From: Motilibacter peucedani
GTDB lineage: Bacteria > Actinomycetota > Actinomycetes > Motilibacterales > Motilibacteraceae
Direction of reading: 5' to 3'
Length of the DNA: 64,000 nt
Assembly (NCBI RefSeq): GCF_003634695.1
Contig: NZ_RBWV01000011.1
Location: forward strand, 186,001-250,000
The notes under the pieces were generated by a model. It ran no database searches, was not told the DNA's origin, and saw only the letters and a program-made list of their open reading frames with translations. The position numbers and the translations under genes are program-made. Shown here piece by piece: positions 8,848 through 17,701 of this stretch. How positions within the stretch are numbered: position 1 is the stretch's first letter; the number at the start of each line of letters is the position of its first letter.

Positions 8848-9933
8848 CTAGCGCGGCGGGTTGAGCTCGGCGGCGACGACCTCGGCGATCTGCGCGGTGT
8901 TGAGCGCCGCGCCCTTGCGCAGGTTGTCGCCGCAGAGGAACAGCTCGAGCGCGCGCGGGTCGTCGAGCGAGCGGCGTACGCGGCCCACCCATGTGGGGTC
9001 CGTGCCGACCACGTCGGCGGGGGTCGGGAACTCGTGGTTGGCGGGGTCGTCGACCAGCACCACGCCAGGGGCCTGGGCGAGCACGTGCTGGGCGCGCTCC
9101 TGCTCGACCTCGGTGGCGAAGACCGCGTGGACGGCCAGCGAGTGCGTGGTGATGACGGGCACGCGCACGCAGGTGGCCGAGACCTTGAGGTCGGGCAGGC
9201 CGAGGATCTTGCGCGACTCGTTGCGGACCTTGAGCTCCTCGCTCGACCAACCGCCGTCCTTGAGCGAGCCCGCCCACGGCACCACGTTGTAGGCGAGCGG
9301 CGCGGGGAACGGGCCGGGGTCGCCCACGGCGCGGCGCACGTCGCCGGCCACGGTGCCGAGCGAGGCGTCGCCCGAGACCTTGGCCATCTGCTCGCGCAGC
9401 GCGTCGATGCCGGGCTGCCCCGCGCCGGACGCGGCCTGGTAGGAGGCGACGACGAGCTCCTGCAGCGTGTAGGCCTCGTGCAGCGCGCCCAGCGCGACGA
9501 TCATCGACAGCGTCGTGCAGTTGGGGTTGCTGATGATGCCCTTGGGCCGCTGCGCCGCTGCGGCGGCGTTGACCTCGGGCACGACGAGCGGCACGTCGGG
9601 GTCCATGCGGAACGCGCCGGAGTTGTCGACGGCGACGGCGCCCTTGGCGGCCGCGACCGGCGCCCACTCGGCCGAGACCTCGTCGGGCACGTCGAACATC
9701 GCGACGTCGACGCCGTCGAACGCCTCGGGCGAGAGCGCGACGACCTCGAGCTCCTCGCCGCGCACGGTCAGCCTCTTGCCGGCGCTGCGCGGCGACGCGA
9801 TCAGCCGGATGTCGCCCCACACGTCGGCGCGGGTGCTGAGGATCTCGAGCATGACGGTGCCGACGGCACCGGTGGCGCCGACGACGGCGAGCGTGGGCCG
9901 CCCGTCGCGGCGGGCGATCGGGGCGATGCTCAT
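8848..9933 (-). CDS. asd: Aspartate-semialdehyde dehydrogenase
   Basis: The enzyme (361 residues) reduces aspartyl phosphate to aspartate semialdehyde with NADPH in the pathway to lysine/diaminopimelate, threonine and methionine. Seen: the N-terminal nucleotide-binding GATGAVG, the active-site Cys139 in SNPNCTT, the substrate segment [11 protein letters not shown], and the C-terminal [10 protein letters not shown] with the catalytic His region. The ATG overlaps the lysC stop by 4 bases (ATGA), so the two enzymes that catalyse consecutive steps are translationally coupled. Length is normal for the family, slightly extended at the N-terminus. Confidence 0.97.
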   Translation of the reverse strand: MSIAPIARRDGRPTLAVVGATGAVGTVMLEILSTRADVWGDIRLIASPRSAGKRLTVRGEELEVVALSPEAFDGVDVAMFDVPDEVSAEWAPVAAAKGAVAVDNSGAFRMDPDVPLVVPEVNAAAAAQRPKGIISNPNCTTLSMIVALGALHEAYTLQELVVASYQAASGAGQPGIDALREQMAKVSGDASLGTVAGDVRRAVGDPGPFPAPLAYNVVPWAGSLKDGGWSSEELKVRNESRKILGLPDLKVSATCVRVPVITTHSLAVHAVFATEVEQERAQHVLAQAPGVVLVDDPANHEFPTPADVVGTDPTWVGRVRRSLDDPRALELFLCGDNLRKGAALNTAQIAEVVAAELNPPR

Positions 9934-11231
9934 CGGCCGGTCCCTGCGTAGACGGTGGCGCCCTCGTCGGAGTCGAGGTCGAAGGCGGTGTGGATGGCGC
10001 GCACGGCCTCGTCGACCGAGTCACCGCGCACGACCACCGAGATGCGGATCTCGGAGGTCGAGATGATCTCGACGTTGACCCCGGCGGTCGCCAGGGCGTC
10101 GAAGAAGGTGGCCGAGACGCCCGGGTGCGAGCGCATGCCGGCGCCGATCAGCGACACCTTGCCGATGCTGTCGTCGAACAGGATGTCGTCGAAGCCGATG
10201 GCGGGCTGCACCTTGCGCAGCGCCGCGACCGCCGTGGCTCCGTCGGTCTTGGGCAGCGTGAACGAGATGTCGGCGCGGCCGGTGGCGACCGAGGAGACGT
10301 TCTGGACGATCATGTCGATGTTGGTGCCGGCCTCGGCCACGGCGCGGAAGATGCGCGCCGCCTCGCCGGGCTTGTCGGGGACGCCGACGACGGTCACCTT
10401 GGCCTCGCTCCGGTCGTGCGCGACCGCGGAGATGATGGGCTGTTCCACCTCGGTGCCTTCCTCGTCGAGCGTGCCGGACGCGAGGTCCGGGGTCGGGGGG
10501 TTGTCGCTGATCCAGGTGCCCGTGCGGTGGCTGAACGACGAGCGCACGTGGATGGGCAGGGTGAAGCGGCGGGCGTACTCGACGCAGCGCAGGTGGAGCA
10601 CCTTCGCCCCGCACGCCGCCATCTCCATCATCTCCTCGTAGGCGAGGTGCGGCAGGCGGCGCGCGGCGGGGACGATGCGCGGGTCGGCGGAGTAGACGCC
10701 GTCGACGTCGGTGTAGATCTCGCACACCTCGGCCTGCAGCGCCGCCGCGAGCGCTACCGCCGTGGTGTCGGAGCCGCCGCGGCCCAGCGTGGTGATGTCC
10801 TTGGTGTCCTGGCTGACGCCCTGGAAGCCGGCGACGATCGCGACCGCGCCCTCGGAGAGGGCCTGGGAGATGCGGCCCGGGGTCACGTCGATGATGCGGG
10901 CCTTGCCATGGGCGGAGTCGGTGATGACGCCGGCCTGGCTGCCCGTGAACGAGCGGGCCTCGATGCCGAGGTTGCCCAGCGCCATGGCGACGACGGCCAT
11001 CGAGATGCGCTCACCGGCAGTGAGCAGCATGTCGAGCTCGCGCCCGCTGGGCACCGGGGTGACCTGCTCGGCGAGCTCGATCAGCTCGTCGGTGGTGTCG
11101 CCCATGGCCGAGACGACCACGACGACGTCGTTGCCCGCCCGCTTGGTCTCGGCGATGCGCTGGGCGACGCGCTTGACGCTCGCGGCGTCGGCGACCGACG
11201 AGCCACCGTACTTCTGCACGACCAGGCCCAC
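9930..11231 (-). CDS. lysC: Aspartate kinase
   Basis: The enzyme (433 residues) phosphorylates aspartate, the first committed step to the aspartate-family amino acids and diaminopimelate. Seen: [13 protein letters not shown] at the N-terminus, [16 protein letters not shown], the [15 protein letters not shown] nucleotide region, and two C-terminal ACT domains that normally mediate feedback inhibition by lysine/threonine. I chose the GTG at 11231 because GGAG lies 9 bases upstream and the mature N-terminus then matches other actinobacterial Ask proteins; an ATG 9 bases further upstream overlaps that ribosome-binding site. An internal start could produce the regulatory beta subunit, as in other actinobacteria. 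It is first in an operon with asd. Confidence 0.96.
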   Translation of the reverse strand: MGLVVQKYGGSSVADAASVKRVAQRIAETKRAGNDVVVVVSAMGDTTDELIELAEQVTPVPSGRELDMLLTAGERISMAVVAMALGNLGIEARSFTGSQAGVITDSAHGKARIIDVTPGRISQALSEGAVAIVAGFQGVSQDTKDITTLGRGGSDTTAVALAAALQAEVCEIYTDVDGVYSADPRIVPAARRLPHLAYEEMMEMAACGAKVLHLRCVEYARRFTLPIHVRSSFSHRTGTWISDNPPTPDLASGTLDEEGTEVEQPIISAVAHDRSEAKVTVVGVPDKPGEAARIFRAVAEAGTNIDMIVQNVSSVATGRADISFTLPKTDGATAVAALRKVQPAIGFDDILFDDSIGKVSLIGAGMRSHPGVSATFFDALATAGVNVEIISTSEIRISVVVRGDSVDEAVRAIHTAFDLDSDEGATVYAGTGR

Positions 11232-11364
11232 GAGCTGCATCTCCAGACGGGAGTGGACGACCGCTCGGAGGCAGGCGTCACGACGACCAGTGCAGGTCGC
11301 GAGTCTACCGGCGGTGTCCGACAGGGCGCCGGATCGTCCCGCTGGGTGGACAGCGCGGCGCCGG

Positions 11365-11775
11365 TCAGGCGGTGAGGTGCTGCGCCAGCACGGCGTCGTA
11401 GCTCGGGCGCGCGTCACCGAGCCGGCCGCGTCCCACCGCGGTGAGCTCGACGAAGACGCCGCGCCGGTCCTCCACGCAGCAGGCGCGCTCGACGAGGCCC
11501 TGCGCCTCGAGCCGGTCGACCATGCGGGAGAGCGCGCTCTGGCTCAGCCCGACCTCGCCGGCCAGCTCGGTGACCCGCCCGGCGCGGTTCGGCGCCTCGT
11601 CGAGCCGCGCGAGAAGCTCGAACTCGGTGCGGCCCAGCCCGTGGCCCTTCTGCAGCTCGCGCTCGAGCGCCTCGTTGACGCGCGCGTAGCGACCGGCGAG
11701 GTCGCGCCACTGCTCGACCAGCTGGTGCTGGGCCGCCGGCGCGGCCCCTGCAGCGGCACGGGTCGTCGGGCTCAC
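11365..11775 (-). CDS. MarR family transcriptional regulator
   Basis: The protein (136 residues) has a winged helix-turn-helix core: [21 protein letters not shown], the recognition region [20 protein letters not shown], and the wing [14 protein letters not shown] with the conserved D-R-R-G. Long helices flank it for dimerisation. MarR proteins repress nearby transporter genes and are released by small aromatic ligands. The GTG at 11775 has GGGAG just upstream. The gene is divergent from the drug exporter at 11831, and a perfect 16-base palindrome occupies the shared promoter, so autoregulation together with control of the exporter is very likely. Confidence 0.92.
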   Translation of the reverse strand: MSPTTRAAAGAAPAAQHQLVEQWRDLAGRYARVNEALERELQKGHGLGRTEFELLARLDEAPNRAGRVTELAGEVGLSQSALSRMVDRLEAQGLVERACCVEDRRGVFVELTAVGRGRLGDARPSYDAVLAQHLTA

Positions 11776-11793
11776 GCTCCCAGCATAACGCGC

Positions 11794-11824
11794 TTGACGC
11801 TCGATGCATGCGCATGCATATGGT
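11794..11824 (+). promoter_or_regulatory. Exporter promoter with embedded MarR operator
   Basis: A -35 TTGACG (11794-11799) and a -10 TATGGT (11819-11824) precede the exporter ATG at 11831. Between them is the perfect palindrome ATGCATGCGCATGCAT (11804-11819), the expected size for a MarR dimer site. On the other strand TATGCT precedes the marR start. Bound protein would block both promoters. Confidence 0.75.
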
Positions 11825-11830
11825 GGAGCC

Positions 11831-13372
11831 ATGTCCACCACGCCGCATCCCACCCCCGTCCCTCCTCCTCGCAGCGCCCCGACCGACCTCGGTCTTCCCG
11901 GCGACCGGCTCGGCCGCGCCGGCTGGACGCTGCTGCTCGTCCTCTGCGGCACGGTCTTCCTCGACGGGCTGGACGTCTCGATGATCGGCGTCGCGCTGCC
12001 CTCCGTCGGCACCGCGCTCGACCTCGCCCCGAGCACGCTGCAGTGGGTGATCAGCGGCTACGTCCTGGGCTACGGCGGCTTCCTGCTGCTCGGCGGGCGC
12101 TCGAGCGACCTGCTCGGCCGGCGGCGGGTGCTGCTCGTCGGCCTGGCGGTCTTCGCGGCGGCGTCGCTGCTCACCGGCGTCGCCACGGACGGGACGCTGC
12201 TCATCGGCGCCCGCTTCGTGAAGGGCGCGGCGGCGGCGTTCACCGCCCCCGCGACCCTGTCGATCATCACCACCCGCTTCCGCGAGGGCCCCCAGCGCAC
12301 CAAGGCGCTGACCGTCTACACCGCCACCGCGGCGAGCGGCTTCTCGCTCGGGCTCGTGCTCGGCGGCCTGCTCACCTCGATCGGCTGGCGCTGGACGTTC
12401 CTGGTCCCCGGCCCGCTCGCGCTCGTCCTGCTCGCGCTGGGAACCCGCTTCGTCCCCCGCGACGAGCCCGGCACCGGCCGGCGCAGCTACGACCTGCCCG
12501 GCGCCGCGAGCATCACCGCCGCCATGCTCACGCTGGTCATCACCGTCGTCCGGGCCCACGACCAGGGCTGGGGCTCCCCCGTCACCGTCCTCGGCTTCGC
12601 CGCCTCGGCCGCCCTGCTGGCCACCTTCGTGGCGGTCGAGCACTACAGCCGCGCGCCGCTGGTCCGCCTCGGCATCCTGCGGACCCCGGGCCTCGCCGCC
12701 GCCAACCTCACCGCGATGACGGTGTTCGGCAGCTACGTCGCCTTCCAGTTCATCGCCGCTCTCTACCTCCAGCAGACCCTCGGCTGGTCGGCAGTGCGGA
12801 TGGCCTTCGGCCTGCTGCCGATGGGCCTGCTCGTCGTCGCGGTCGCCCGCCCGGTCGGGACGCTGATCGACAGGTACGGGCCCGCCGTGCCGCTCGCCGG
12901 CGGCATGGCCGCCTTCGTCGCGGGCTACGCCGTCTTCAGCCGGATCGGCCCGAGCGCGTCCTACCTGGCGGTCGTGCTGCCCTCGACGCTCCTGCTCGGC
13001 CTCGGCTTCGGCCTGGCGTTCGCCTCCATCAACACCGCCGCGACCTCAGGCGTGCGCAACGAGGAGCAGGGTCTCGCGTCCGGACTGGTGCAGACCTCGT
13101 TCCAGCTCGGCGGCGCCGTGCTGCTGGCCGTCTCGACCGCGGTCGTGGAGGGGACGACCGGGACCGGGCCGGACGGCGTGCCGACAGCGCTCGACGCGAT
13201 CTCCGGCTACCGGGCAGGGCTGTGGATCAGCGTCGGCGGCGCGGTGCTGGGCCTGCTGGTCACCGCACCGGCGCTGGTGCGCAGCGTGCGTGCGCGGCGG
13301 GCGGCAGACGTACCGGACGCCGTCGTGCTCGGCGCACCGGTGCGCGAGGAGTACGCGGAGGCCGAGGTCTGA
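11831..13372 (+). CDS. MFS drug exporter, DHA2 family (14 helices)
   Basis: This 513-residue polytopic protein has about 14 hydrophobic segments. Seen: the start of helix 1 FLDGLDVSMIGVALPSVG (DHA2 motif D1), LQWVISGYVLGYGGFLLLGGRSSDLLGRRRV (motif A in the helix 2-3 loop), and GFSLGLVLGGLLTSIGWRW (motif C, antiporter signature). It should export drugs or toxic compounds by proton antiport. The ATG at 11831 follows GGTGGAG. The divergent MarR gene and the palindrome between them indicate ligand-induced expression. Confidence 0.93.
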   Translation: MSTTPHPTPVPPPRSAPTDLGLPGDRLGRAGWTLLLVLCGTVFLDGLDVSMIGVALPSVGTALDLAPSTLQWVISGYVLGYGGFLLLGGRSSDLLGRRRVLLVGLAVFAAASLLTGVATDGTLLIGARFVKGAAAAFTAPATLSIITTRFREGPQRTKALTVYTATAASGFSLGLVLGGLLTSIGWRWTFLVPGPLALVLLALGTRFVPRDEPGTGRRSYDLPGAASITAAMLTLVITVVRAHDQGWGSPVTVLGFAASAALLATFVAVEHYSRAPLVRLGILRTPGLAAANLTAMTVFGSYVAFQFIAALYLQQTLGWSAVRMAFGLLPMGLLVVAVARPVGTLIDRYGPAVPLAGGMAAFVAGYAVFSRIGPSASYLAVVLPSTLLLGLGFGLAFASINTAATSGVRNEEQGLASGLVQTSFQLGGAVLLAVSTAVVEGTTGTGPDGVPTALDAISGYRAGLWISVGGAVLGLLVTAPALVRSVRARRAADVPDAVVLGAPVREEYAEAEV

Positions 13373-13385
13373 CGGCCCGTGCTCG

Positions 13386-13415
13386 CGCCCCGGCAGGCCT
13401 CGGCCCGCCGGGGCG
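13386..13415. terminator. Possible bidirectional terminator
   Basis: A perfect 9-base inverted repeat, CGCCCCGGC / GCCGGGGCG (13386-13394 / 13407-13415), lies in the 49-base gap between the converging exporter and DUF5063 genes. The stem is short, so the call is tentative. Confidence 0.4.
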
Positions 13416-13421
13416 TCGGTG

Positions 13422-14072
13422 CTAGTGGCGGGGGACGTAGCCCTGCGGCGGCGCGACCGCGCTCGCCGCGGTCTCGGCCAGGAGCCGGTCCTCGACGACG
13501 AGCTCGGCGTCGTGCTGCGCTCCGGCGTCGAGGCGCACGTGGCTGATCACCGACTGCAGCGCGCGCAACGCAGCGCTGGCGGTGGCGCCCCAGTTCGAGA
13601 GGTAGGAGAACTGCCACCACCACAGCGCCTCGACCGTGCGGCCGGCCTTGTAGTGCTGAAGGCCGTGCACGAGGTCGACGACGACGTCGGCGATGTCGTC
13701 GGACAGCGTGGTCGTCACGACCTCCGGCGGCTCGCCGTAGGGGTCGAAGACCTCGGTGTACTCGTCGACCGGCTCGAGCAGGTTGGCGAGCGAGGTGCGC
13801 ACGCCGTCGAGGTCGGCGTCGTCGCCCGCGTCGGGCTCGAAGCGCTCGTCGGGCACGACGTCCTGCACGGCGCCGAGACGACCGCCGGCCAGCAGCACCT
13901 GCGAGACCTGCAGCAGCAGCAGGCTGACCGCGGTCTCGGGGCTCTCGCCGGCGGCGATCTCGCGCACGGCGAGCACGAAGCTCTCGACCTGGTCGGAGAT
14001 CTCGGCGGCGAAGTCGCCCCAGTCCTCGGACTGGCCGTCCCCCGTGGGGACCAGCGTGTGGGTGTCAGACAT
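13422..14072 (-). CDS. DUF5063 domain-containing protein
   Basis: The protein is 216 residues, soluble, strongly acidic and mostly helical, and contains the motif [16 protein letters not shown] near residue 145 and a conserved [12 protein letters not shown] helix. DUF5063 proteins are a regular neighbour of recR in actinobacteria; their function has not been established to my knowledge. The ATG overlaps the end of recR by 8 bases, so translation is coupled to recR. A link to recombinational repair is inference from this conserved neighbourhood. Confidence 0.85.
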   Translation of the reverse strand: MSDTHTLVPTGDGQSEDWGDFAAEISDQVESFVLAVREIAAGESPETAVSLLLLQVSQVLLAGGRLGAVQDVVPDERFEPDAGDDADLDGVRTSLANLLEPVDEYTEVFDPYGEPPEVVTTTLSDDIADVVVDLVHGLQHYKAGRTVEALWWWQFSYLSNWGATASAALRALQSVISHVRLDAGAQHDAELVVEDRLLAETAASAVAPPQGYVPRH

Positions 14073-14664
14073 CGAGCAGTCGCCTTCCTTCGAACGCGCG
14101 GCCGAGGGTGACCTCGTCCGCGTACTCCAGATCGCCGCCGACGGGCAGACCGCTCGCCAGCCGGGTCACCCGCAAGCCCATCGGCTTGACCATGCGGGCC
14201 AGGTAGGTGGCGGTGGCCTCGCCCTCGAGGTTGGGGTCGGTCGCCAGGATCAGCTCGGTCACCACGCCGTCGGCCAACCTAGCGAGCAGCTCGCGCACGC
14301 GCAGGTCGTCGGGGCCCACGCCCTCGATGGGGCTGATCGCGCCGCCGAGCACGTGGTAGCGCCCGCGGAACTCGCGCGTGCGCTCGATCGCCACGACGTC
14401 CTTGGGCTCCTCGACCACGCAGATGACCGTGAGGTCGCGGCGCGGGTCGCGGCAGACCCGGCACTCGAGCTCCTCGGCGACGTTGCCGCAGACGCGGCAG
14501 AAGCGCACCTTCTCCTTGACCTGCTCGAGCGCGACGACCAGGCGCCGCACGTCGGCCGGGTCGGCCGCGAGCAGGTGGAACGCGATGCGCTGGGCGCTCT
14601 TGGGCCCCACGCCGGGCAGCCGGCCGAGCTCGTCGATGAGGTCCTGGACGACGCCTTCGTACAT
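14065..14664 (-). CDS. recR: Recombination mediator RecR
   Basis: The protein (199 residues) helps load RecA on SSB-coated DNA in the RecFOR pathway. Seen: the N-terminal helix-hairpin-helix [20 protein letters not shown], a four-cysteine zinc finger (CRVCGN...CRVCRD), the Toprim domain with [14 protein letters not shown] and [12 protein letters not shown], and the C-terminal Walker-like region. Length matches the family. The ATG at 14664 has AGGAGG 9 bases upstream. In most bacteria ybaB lies between dnaX and recR; here only 83 non-coding bases separate them. Confidence 0.97.
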   Translation of the reverse strand: MYEGVVQDLIDELGRLPGVGPKSAQRIAFHLLAADPADVRRLVVALEQVKEKVRFCRVCGNVAEELECRVCRDPRRDLTVICVVEEPKDVVAIERTREFRGRYHVLGGAISPIEGVGPDDLRVRELLARLADGVVTELILATDPNLEGEATATYLARMVKPMGLRVTRLASGLPVGGDLEYADEVTLGRAFEGRRLLDV

Positions 14665-14747
14665 GCCGGCTTCCTCCTGTCGCGAGCTGGGGCGGGTCGA
14701 GACCACCGCCCGTGCCGCGGAGCTCCGCCCAGCAGCCTACGTGGTGC

Positions 14748-17015
14748 TCAGGTCGTGTCGAACTCCCCGATCACCCGCGCGCCGAGGTCGCGCTCGAGCA
14801 GGGCGATGCCGGTCAGGCCGCTGTCGTCGAGGTCGGGGTCGTCGGCCTCGGCCTGGTCCTGCTCGGGAGGCACGATCCCGCGGCGCCCCTGCCCCGCACC
14901 GGCCGCCACGCGCGCGAGGGCCTGCTCGCGACGGCTGGGGGCAGGGCCTTCCGGGGAGGCCGGCGCGCTCGCGGCCGAGGGAGCTGGGGAGGGTACGGCT
15001 GTGGCGCGCGCCGGCACGTCCCAGCCGTCGGGCTCGAGCGAGGCGCCCTCGAGCTCGTCGGGGGGCTCGTCGGGCGGCGGCACGTCGTCGGCGGGGACGC
15101 GGTCGTCGGCCGCGCGGCCACCCGTGCCGCCGCCGCCCTGTGCGCCCGGTCCGCCCGCTCGCTGCGCGGGGGCCGGCTGAGCGGCAGGTGCCCCGGGCTG
15201 GGACGACCAGCCGTCGGCGGACGGTGCCTGGGCCGCCGGGCGCCGCTCGCCGGTCCGCGCGGCGGGCTGGCCGGCCGCACGGGAGGCCGGTGCCGGCTGG
15301 CCGGCGCCCGCGGCGGGCGCCCCCGTGGGGCCGCCGACGATCGCCTCGACGCGCCAGTCGACGCCGAGCACGTCGATGAGCGCCTGGCGGACGAACTCGC
15401 CGTGGTCGGAGCGCCCGGCGAACTGCTCGCGCAGGCCCGGGGTCGGGAACGCGAGGGTCAGCACCCCGTCGCCCACGCCGGCCACGGCCGCCTGCGACGA
15501 GACCAACGTCCAGGTGGTGCGCTTGAGGGTCGCCAGCGTGCCGAGCACGACGGGCCAGATGCCGCGCACCGAGCCGAGGTCGTGACCCGTCGCGGCTGCG
15601 GAGGGCTCGCCCTGCTCGGGCTGCTCGGGCTGCTCGCGGGCGGGGGGCTGCTCCGGGGCGGCGGGACGCTCGAGCTCCGCCGTCCTGTCCGCCGGCGCGG
15701 CCTGCTGGCTCTCGGCCGGCTGAGCAGGCGCGGTCGCCCGTGCGGGTGCGGCTGGCTGAGCGGCCGCGGCCGGCCGGGCAGCCGCGACCGGCACAGCGCT
15801 CGCCGCGGCGACGCTCTCCACCGGGGCGACGGTCGGCGCGGGCATGGGCAGCCCGCCCGACACGAGCCGCTCGACGCGCTCGAGCCGCGTCGCCACCGAG
15901 CGCTCGCCGCCCTCGGCGGCCGGCAGCAGGATCCGGGCGCAGATCAGCTCGAGCTGCAGCCGCGGGGTGGTCGTGCCGCGCATCTCGGTGAGCCCGGCGC
16001 TGACCAGGTCGGCGGCCCGGGAGAGCCCGGCCGCGCCGAAGCGGGTCGCCTGGTGGCGCATGCGCTCGAGCCGGTCCTCGGGGCAGTGCGAGAGCAGGCT
16101 GCCCGCAGCCTCGGGCACCGCGGCGAGGACCACGAGGTCGCGCAGCCGCTCGAGCAGGTCCTCGGCGAAGCGGCGCGGGTCGAGCCCGCCCTCGATGACG
16201 CGGTCGACGACCGTGAAGACCTGGGCCCCGTCCGCGGCCGCGAACGCGTCGATCGCGGCGTCGAGCAGCGCGTCGTCGGTGAAGCCCAGCAGCGCCGTGG
16301 CGAGCGCGTAGGTGACGCCCTCGTCGCCGGCCCCCGCCATGAGCTGGTCGAGCACCGAGAGGGCGTCGCGCACCGAACCGCGCCCGGCGCGTACGACCAG
16401 CGGCAGCACCCCCGGCGCGACGGGGATCTGCTCGCGCTCGCTGATGCCGGCGAGGTGCTCCTGCAGCCGCGAGGGCGGAACCAGGCGGAACGGGTAGTGG
16501 TGGGTGCGCGACCGGATCGTCCCGATGACCTTCTCGGGCTCGGTCGTGGCGAAGATGAACTTGAGGTGCTCCGGCGGCTCCTCGACCACCTTGAGCAGCG
16601 CGTTGAAGCCCTGCGGCGAGACCATGTGGGCCTCGTCGACGATGTAGATCTTGTAGCGGGACGACGCCGGCGAGAAGAACGCCTTCTCACGCAGGTCGCG
16701 GGCGTCGTCGACGCCGCCGTGGCTCGCGGCGTCGATCTCGATGACGTCGAGCGAGCCGGCTCCGCCGCGGGCCAGGTCGAGGCAGCTCCGGCACTCGCCG
16801 CACGGGGTGGGCGTCGGGCCCTTCTCGCAGTTGAGGCAGCGGGCGAGGATGCGCGCGCTGGTCGTCTTGCCGCAGCCGCGGGGGCCGGAGAAGAGGTAGG
16901 CGTGGTGGACGTGGTCCTTGCGCAGCGCCTGGGACAGCGGCTCGGTGACGTGCTCCTGCCCGATGACGTCCGCGAACGTCTCTGGGCGGTAGCGGCGGTA
17001 GAGCGCGTCGGGCAC
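14748..17015 (-). CDS. dnaX: DNA polymerase III subunit gamma/tau
   Basis: The clamp-loader ATPase (755 residues) starts VPDALYRRYRPETFADVIGQ. Seen: Walker A GPRGCGKT (residues about 45-52), a zinc module of four cysteines (CLNCEKG...CGECRSC), the DEAH-type Walker B, sensor 1 FATTEP, and an Ala/Pro-rich linker before a C-terminal tau region. There is no clear slippery heptamer that would yield a short gamma form. The GTG at 17015 is preceded by TAGTGT 6 bases upstream and by no Shine-Dalgarno sequence, so the mRNA is probably leaderless. The SRP RNA gene lies just upstream on the same strand. Confidence 0.96.
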   Translation of the reverse strand: MPDALYRRYRPETFADVIGQEHVTEPLSQALRKDHVHHAYLFSGPRGCGKTTSARILARCLNCEKGPTPTPCGECRSCLDLARGGAGSLDVIEIDAASHGGVDDARDLREKAFFSPASSRYKIYIVDEAHMVSPQGFNALLKVVEEPPEHLKFIFATTEPEKVIGTIRSRTHHYPFRLVPPSRLQEHLAGISEREQIPVAPGVLPLVVRAGRGSVRDALSVLDQLMAGAGDEGVTYALATALLGFTDDALLDAAIDAFAAADGAQVFTVVDRVIEGGLDPRRFAEDLLERLRDLVVLAAVPEAAGSLLSHCPEDRLERMRHQATRFGAAGLSRAADLVSAGLTEMRGTTTPRLQLELICARILLPAAEGGERSVATRLERVERLVSGGLPMPAPTVAPVESVAAASAVPVAAARPAAAAQPAAPARATAPAQPAESQQAAPADRTAELERPAAPEQPPAREQPEQPEQGEPSAAATGHDLGSVRGIWPVVLGTLATLKRTTWTLVSSQAAVAGVGDGVLTLAFPTPGLREQFAGRSDHGEFVRQALIDVLGVDWRVEAIVGGPTGAPAAGAGQPAPASRAAGQPAARTGERRPAAQAPSADGWSSQPGAPAAQPAPAQRAGGPGAQGGGGTGGRAADDRVPADDVPPPDEPPDELEGASLEPDGWDVPARATAVPSPAPSAASAPASPEGPAPSRREQALARVAAGAGQGRRGIVPPEQDQAEADDPDLDDSGLTGIALLERDLGARVIGEFDTT

Positions 17016-17021
17016 GCCACG

Positions 17022-17027
17022 ACACTA
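17022..17027 (-). promoter_or_regulatory. -10 box of leaderless dnaX transcript
   Basis: TAGTGT is read on the minus strand and ends 6 bases before the dnaX GTG. This spacing places the transcription start at or next to the start codon. Confidence 0.55.
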
Positions 17028-17110
17028 ACCGCGCCCAACGACAAGACGAAACGCCGCCGAGGCCGCCCTGTGCACGGCCGGCCGGGCGAGCCACCCGAGA
17101 CACCGCGGAG

Positions 17111-17167
17111 CGCCGAGAGCTGCGTGAGAAGGACCGGCCAGAGCCGGGGGAAGTCACGCGGGTCGGG
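17111..17167. repeat. 57-base direct repeat, copy A
   Basis: This copy is about 90% identical to copy B at 17233-17289, 122 bases away, in the otherwise gene-free 310 bases between dnaX and ffs. Both copies contain the hairpin CCGGCCAGAGCCGG. The intervening bases carry a further partial GGTCACGCGCG match. No coding potential is apparent. Confidence 0.8.
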
Positions 17168-17232
17168 CTCCCCGCCGAGGCGCGCGTCGTCCAGGCCTGT
17201 CCGGGCGACCCCAGGTCACGCGCGCCCCCGGA

Positions 17233-17289
17233 CGCCGAGACCTGCGTGAGGTGGACCGGCCAGAGCCGGGGGAGGTCACGCGCGTCGGG
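17233..17289. repeat. 57-base direct repeat, copy B
   Basis: This is the partner of copy A, with five substitutions over 57 bases; the hairpin core CCGGCCAGAGCCGG is unchanged. It ends about 40 bases past the 3' end of the SRP RNA gene (on the minus strand), so the repeats may act in 3' processing or termination of that RNA. Confidence 0.8.
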
Positions 17290-17326
17290 GCCGCCGGAGA
17301 GAGTCGCAGCCGGCCCGGGCACAGAA

Positions 17327-17417
17327 GGGCCCCCCGCGCACCCACCAGAGCCCACCTGCCCTTGCTGCCTTCCGGCCCTGGGGGGGTTCAGCGAGATGGC
17401 GCCACGCGAGGGGCTGG
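17327..17417 (-). ncRNA. ffs: Signal recognition particle RNA, small (4.5S-type)
   Basis: Read on the minus strand, the conserved apical region is GGGCCGGAAGGCAGCAAGGG, with the GGAA tetraloop and the asymmetric loop that bind Ffh. It is flanked by CGCTGAACC and GCAGGTGGG and by outer strands GCCCCTCGCG and CGCGGGGGGC that close the stem. The ends are estimated from this closing stem. The position between tRNA-Ser(GGA) and dnaX is the usual actinobacterial one. Confidence 0.9.
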
Positions 17418-17422
17418 CGCCC

Positions 17423-17428
17423 ACTCTA
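17423..17428 (-). promoter_or_regulatory. -10 box of ffs
   Basis: TAGAGT on the minus strand lies about 6 bases before the predicted 5' end of the SRP RNA, the right distance for a -10 element. Confidence 0.55.
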
Positions 17429-17500
17429 GCCGACCGCAGGCGTACCCCCACCCGCCCGGCCGGCAGCAGCACGCGTGCGCAGCCGGCGCCGCCGGACCGC

Positions 17501-17506
17501 TATCCT
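17501..17506 (+). promoter_or_regulatory. -10 box of tRNA-Ser(GGA)
   Basis: TATCCT, identical to the hexamer before tRNA-Pro, lies 7 bases before the tRNA 5' end. Transcription may therefore begin at or very near the mature end. Confidence 0.55.
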
Positions 17507-17513
17507 CTCCGAC

Positions 17514-17598
17514 GGAGGATTCGCCTAGTGGCCTAGGGCGCACGATTGGAAATCGTGTTGGGGGCAACCCCTCGCGGGTTCAAATCCCGCATCCTCCG
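17514..17598 (+). tRNA. tRNA-Ser (GGA)
   Basis: The acceptor arms GGAGGAT/ATCCTCC pair, followed by discriminator G. The anticodon stem ACGAT/ATCGT carries loop TGGAAA-type sequence with anticodon GGA, a long variable arm (TTGGGGGCAACCCCTC) marks a class II tRNA, and the T arm contains GGTTCAAATCC. CCA is not encoded. Confidence 0.96.
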
Positions 17599-17599
17599 C

Positions 17600-17665
17600 G
17601 CTGCTCACCACGGCCGGCGCCACCGTCTCGTCACAGGGACGGTGCGCCGGCCGTCGTGGTGCAGC
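17600..17665 (+). terminator. Terminator of tRNA-Ser(GGA)
   Basis: A long imperfect hairpin begins two bases after the tRNA. Its arms 17600-17627 and 17638-17665 include CGGCCGGCG paired with CGCCGGCCG and CACCGTC paired with GACGGTG. Confidence 0.75.
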
Positions 17666-17689
17666 ACCGAGCGCGACGGGCCCTCGGGT

Positions 17690-17695
17690 TAGGCT
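17690..17695 (+). promoter_or_regulatory. -10 box of leaderless gene at 17702
   Basis: TAGGCT lies 6 bases before the GTG start, with no Shine-Dalgarno sequence between them. The same TAGGCT element precedes the cation-efflux gene on the minus strand (25125-25130). Confidence 0.55.
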
Positions 17696-17701
17696 CCCGA
17701 C

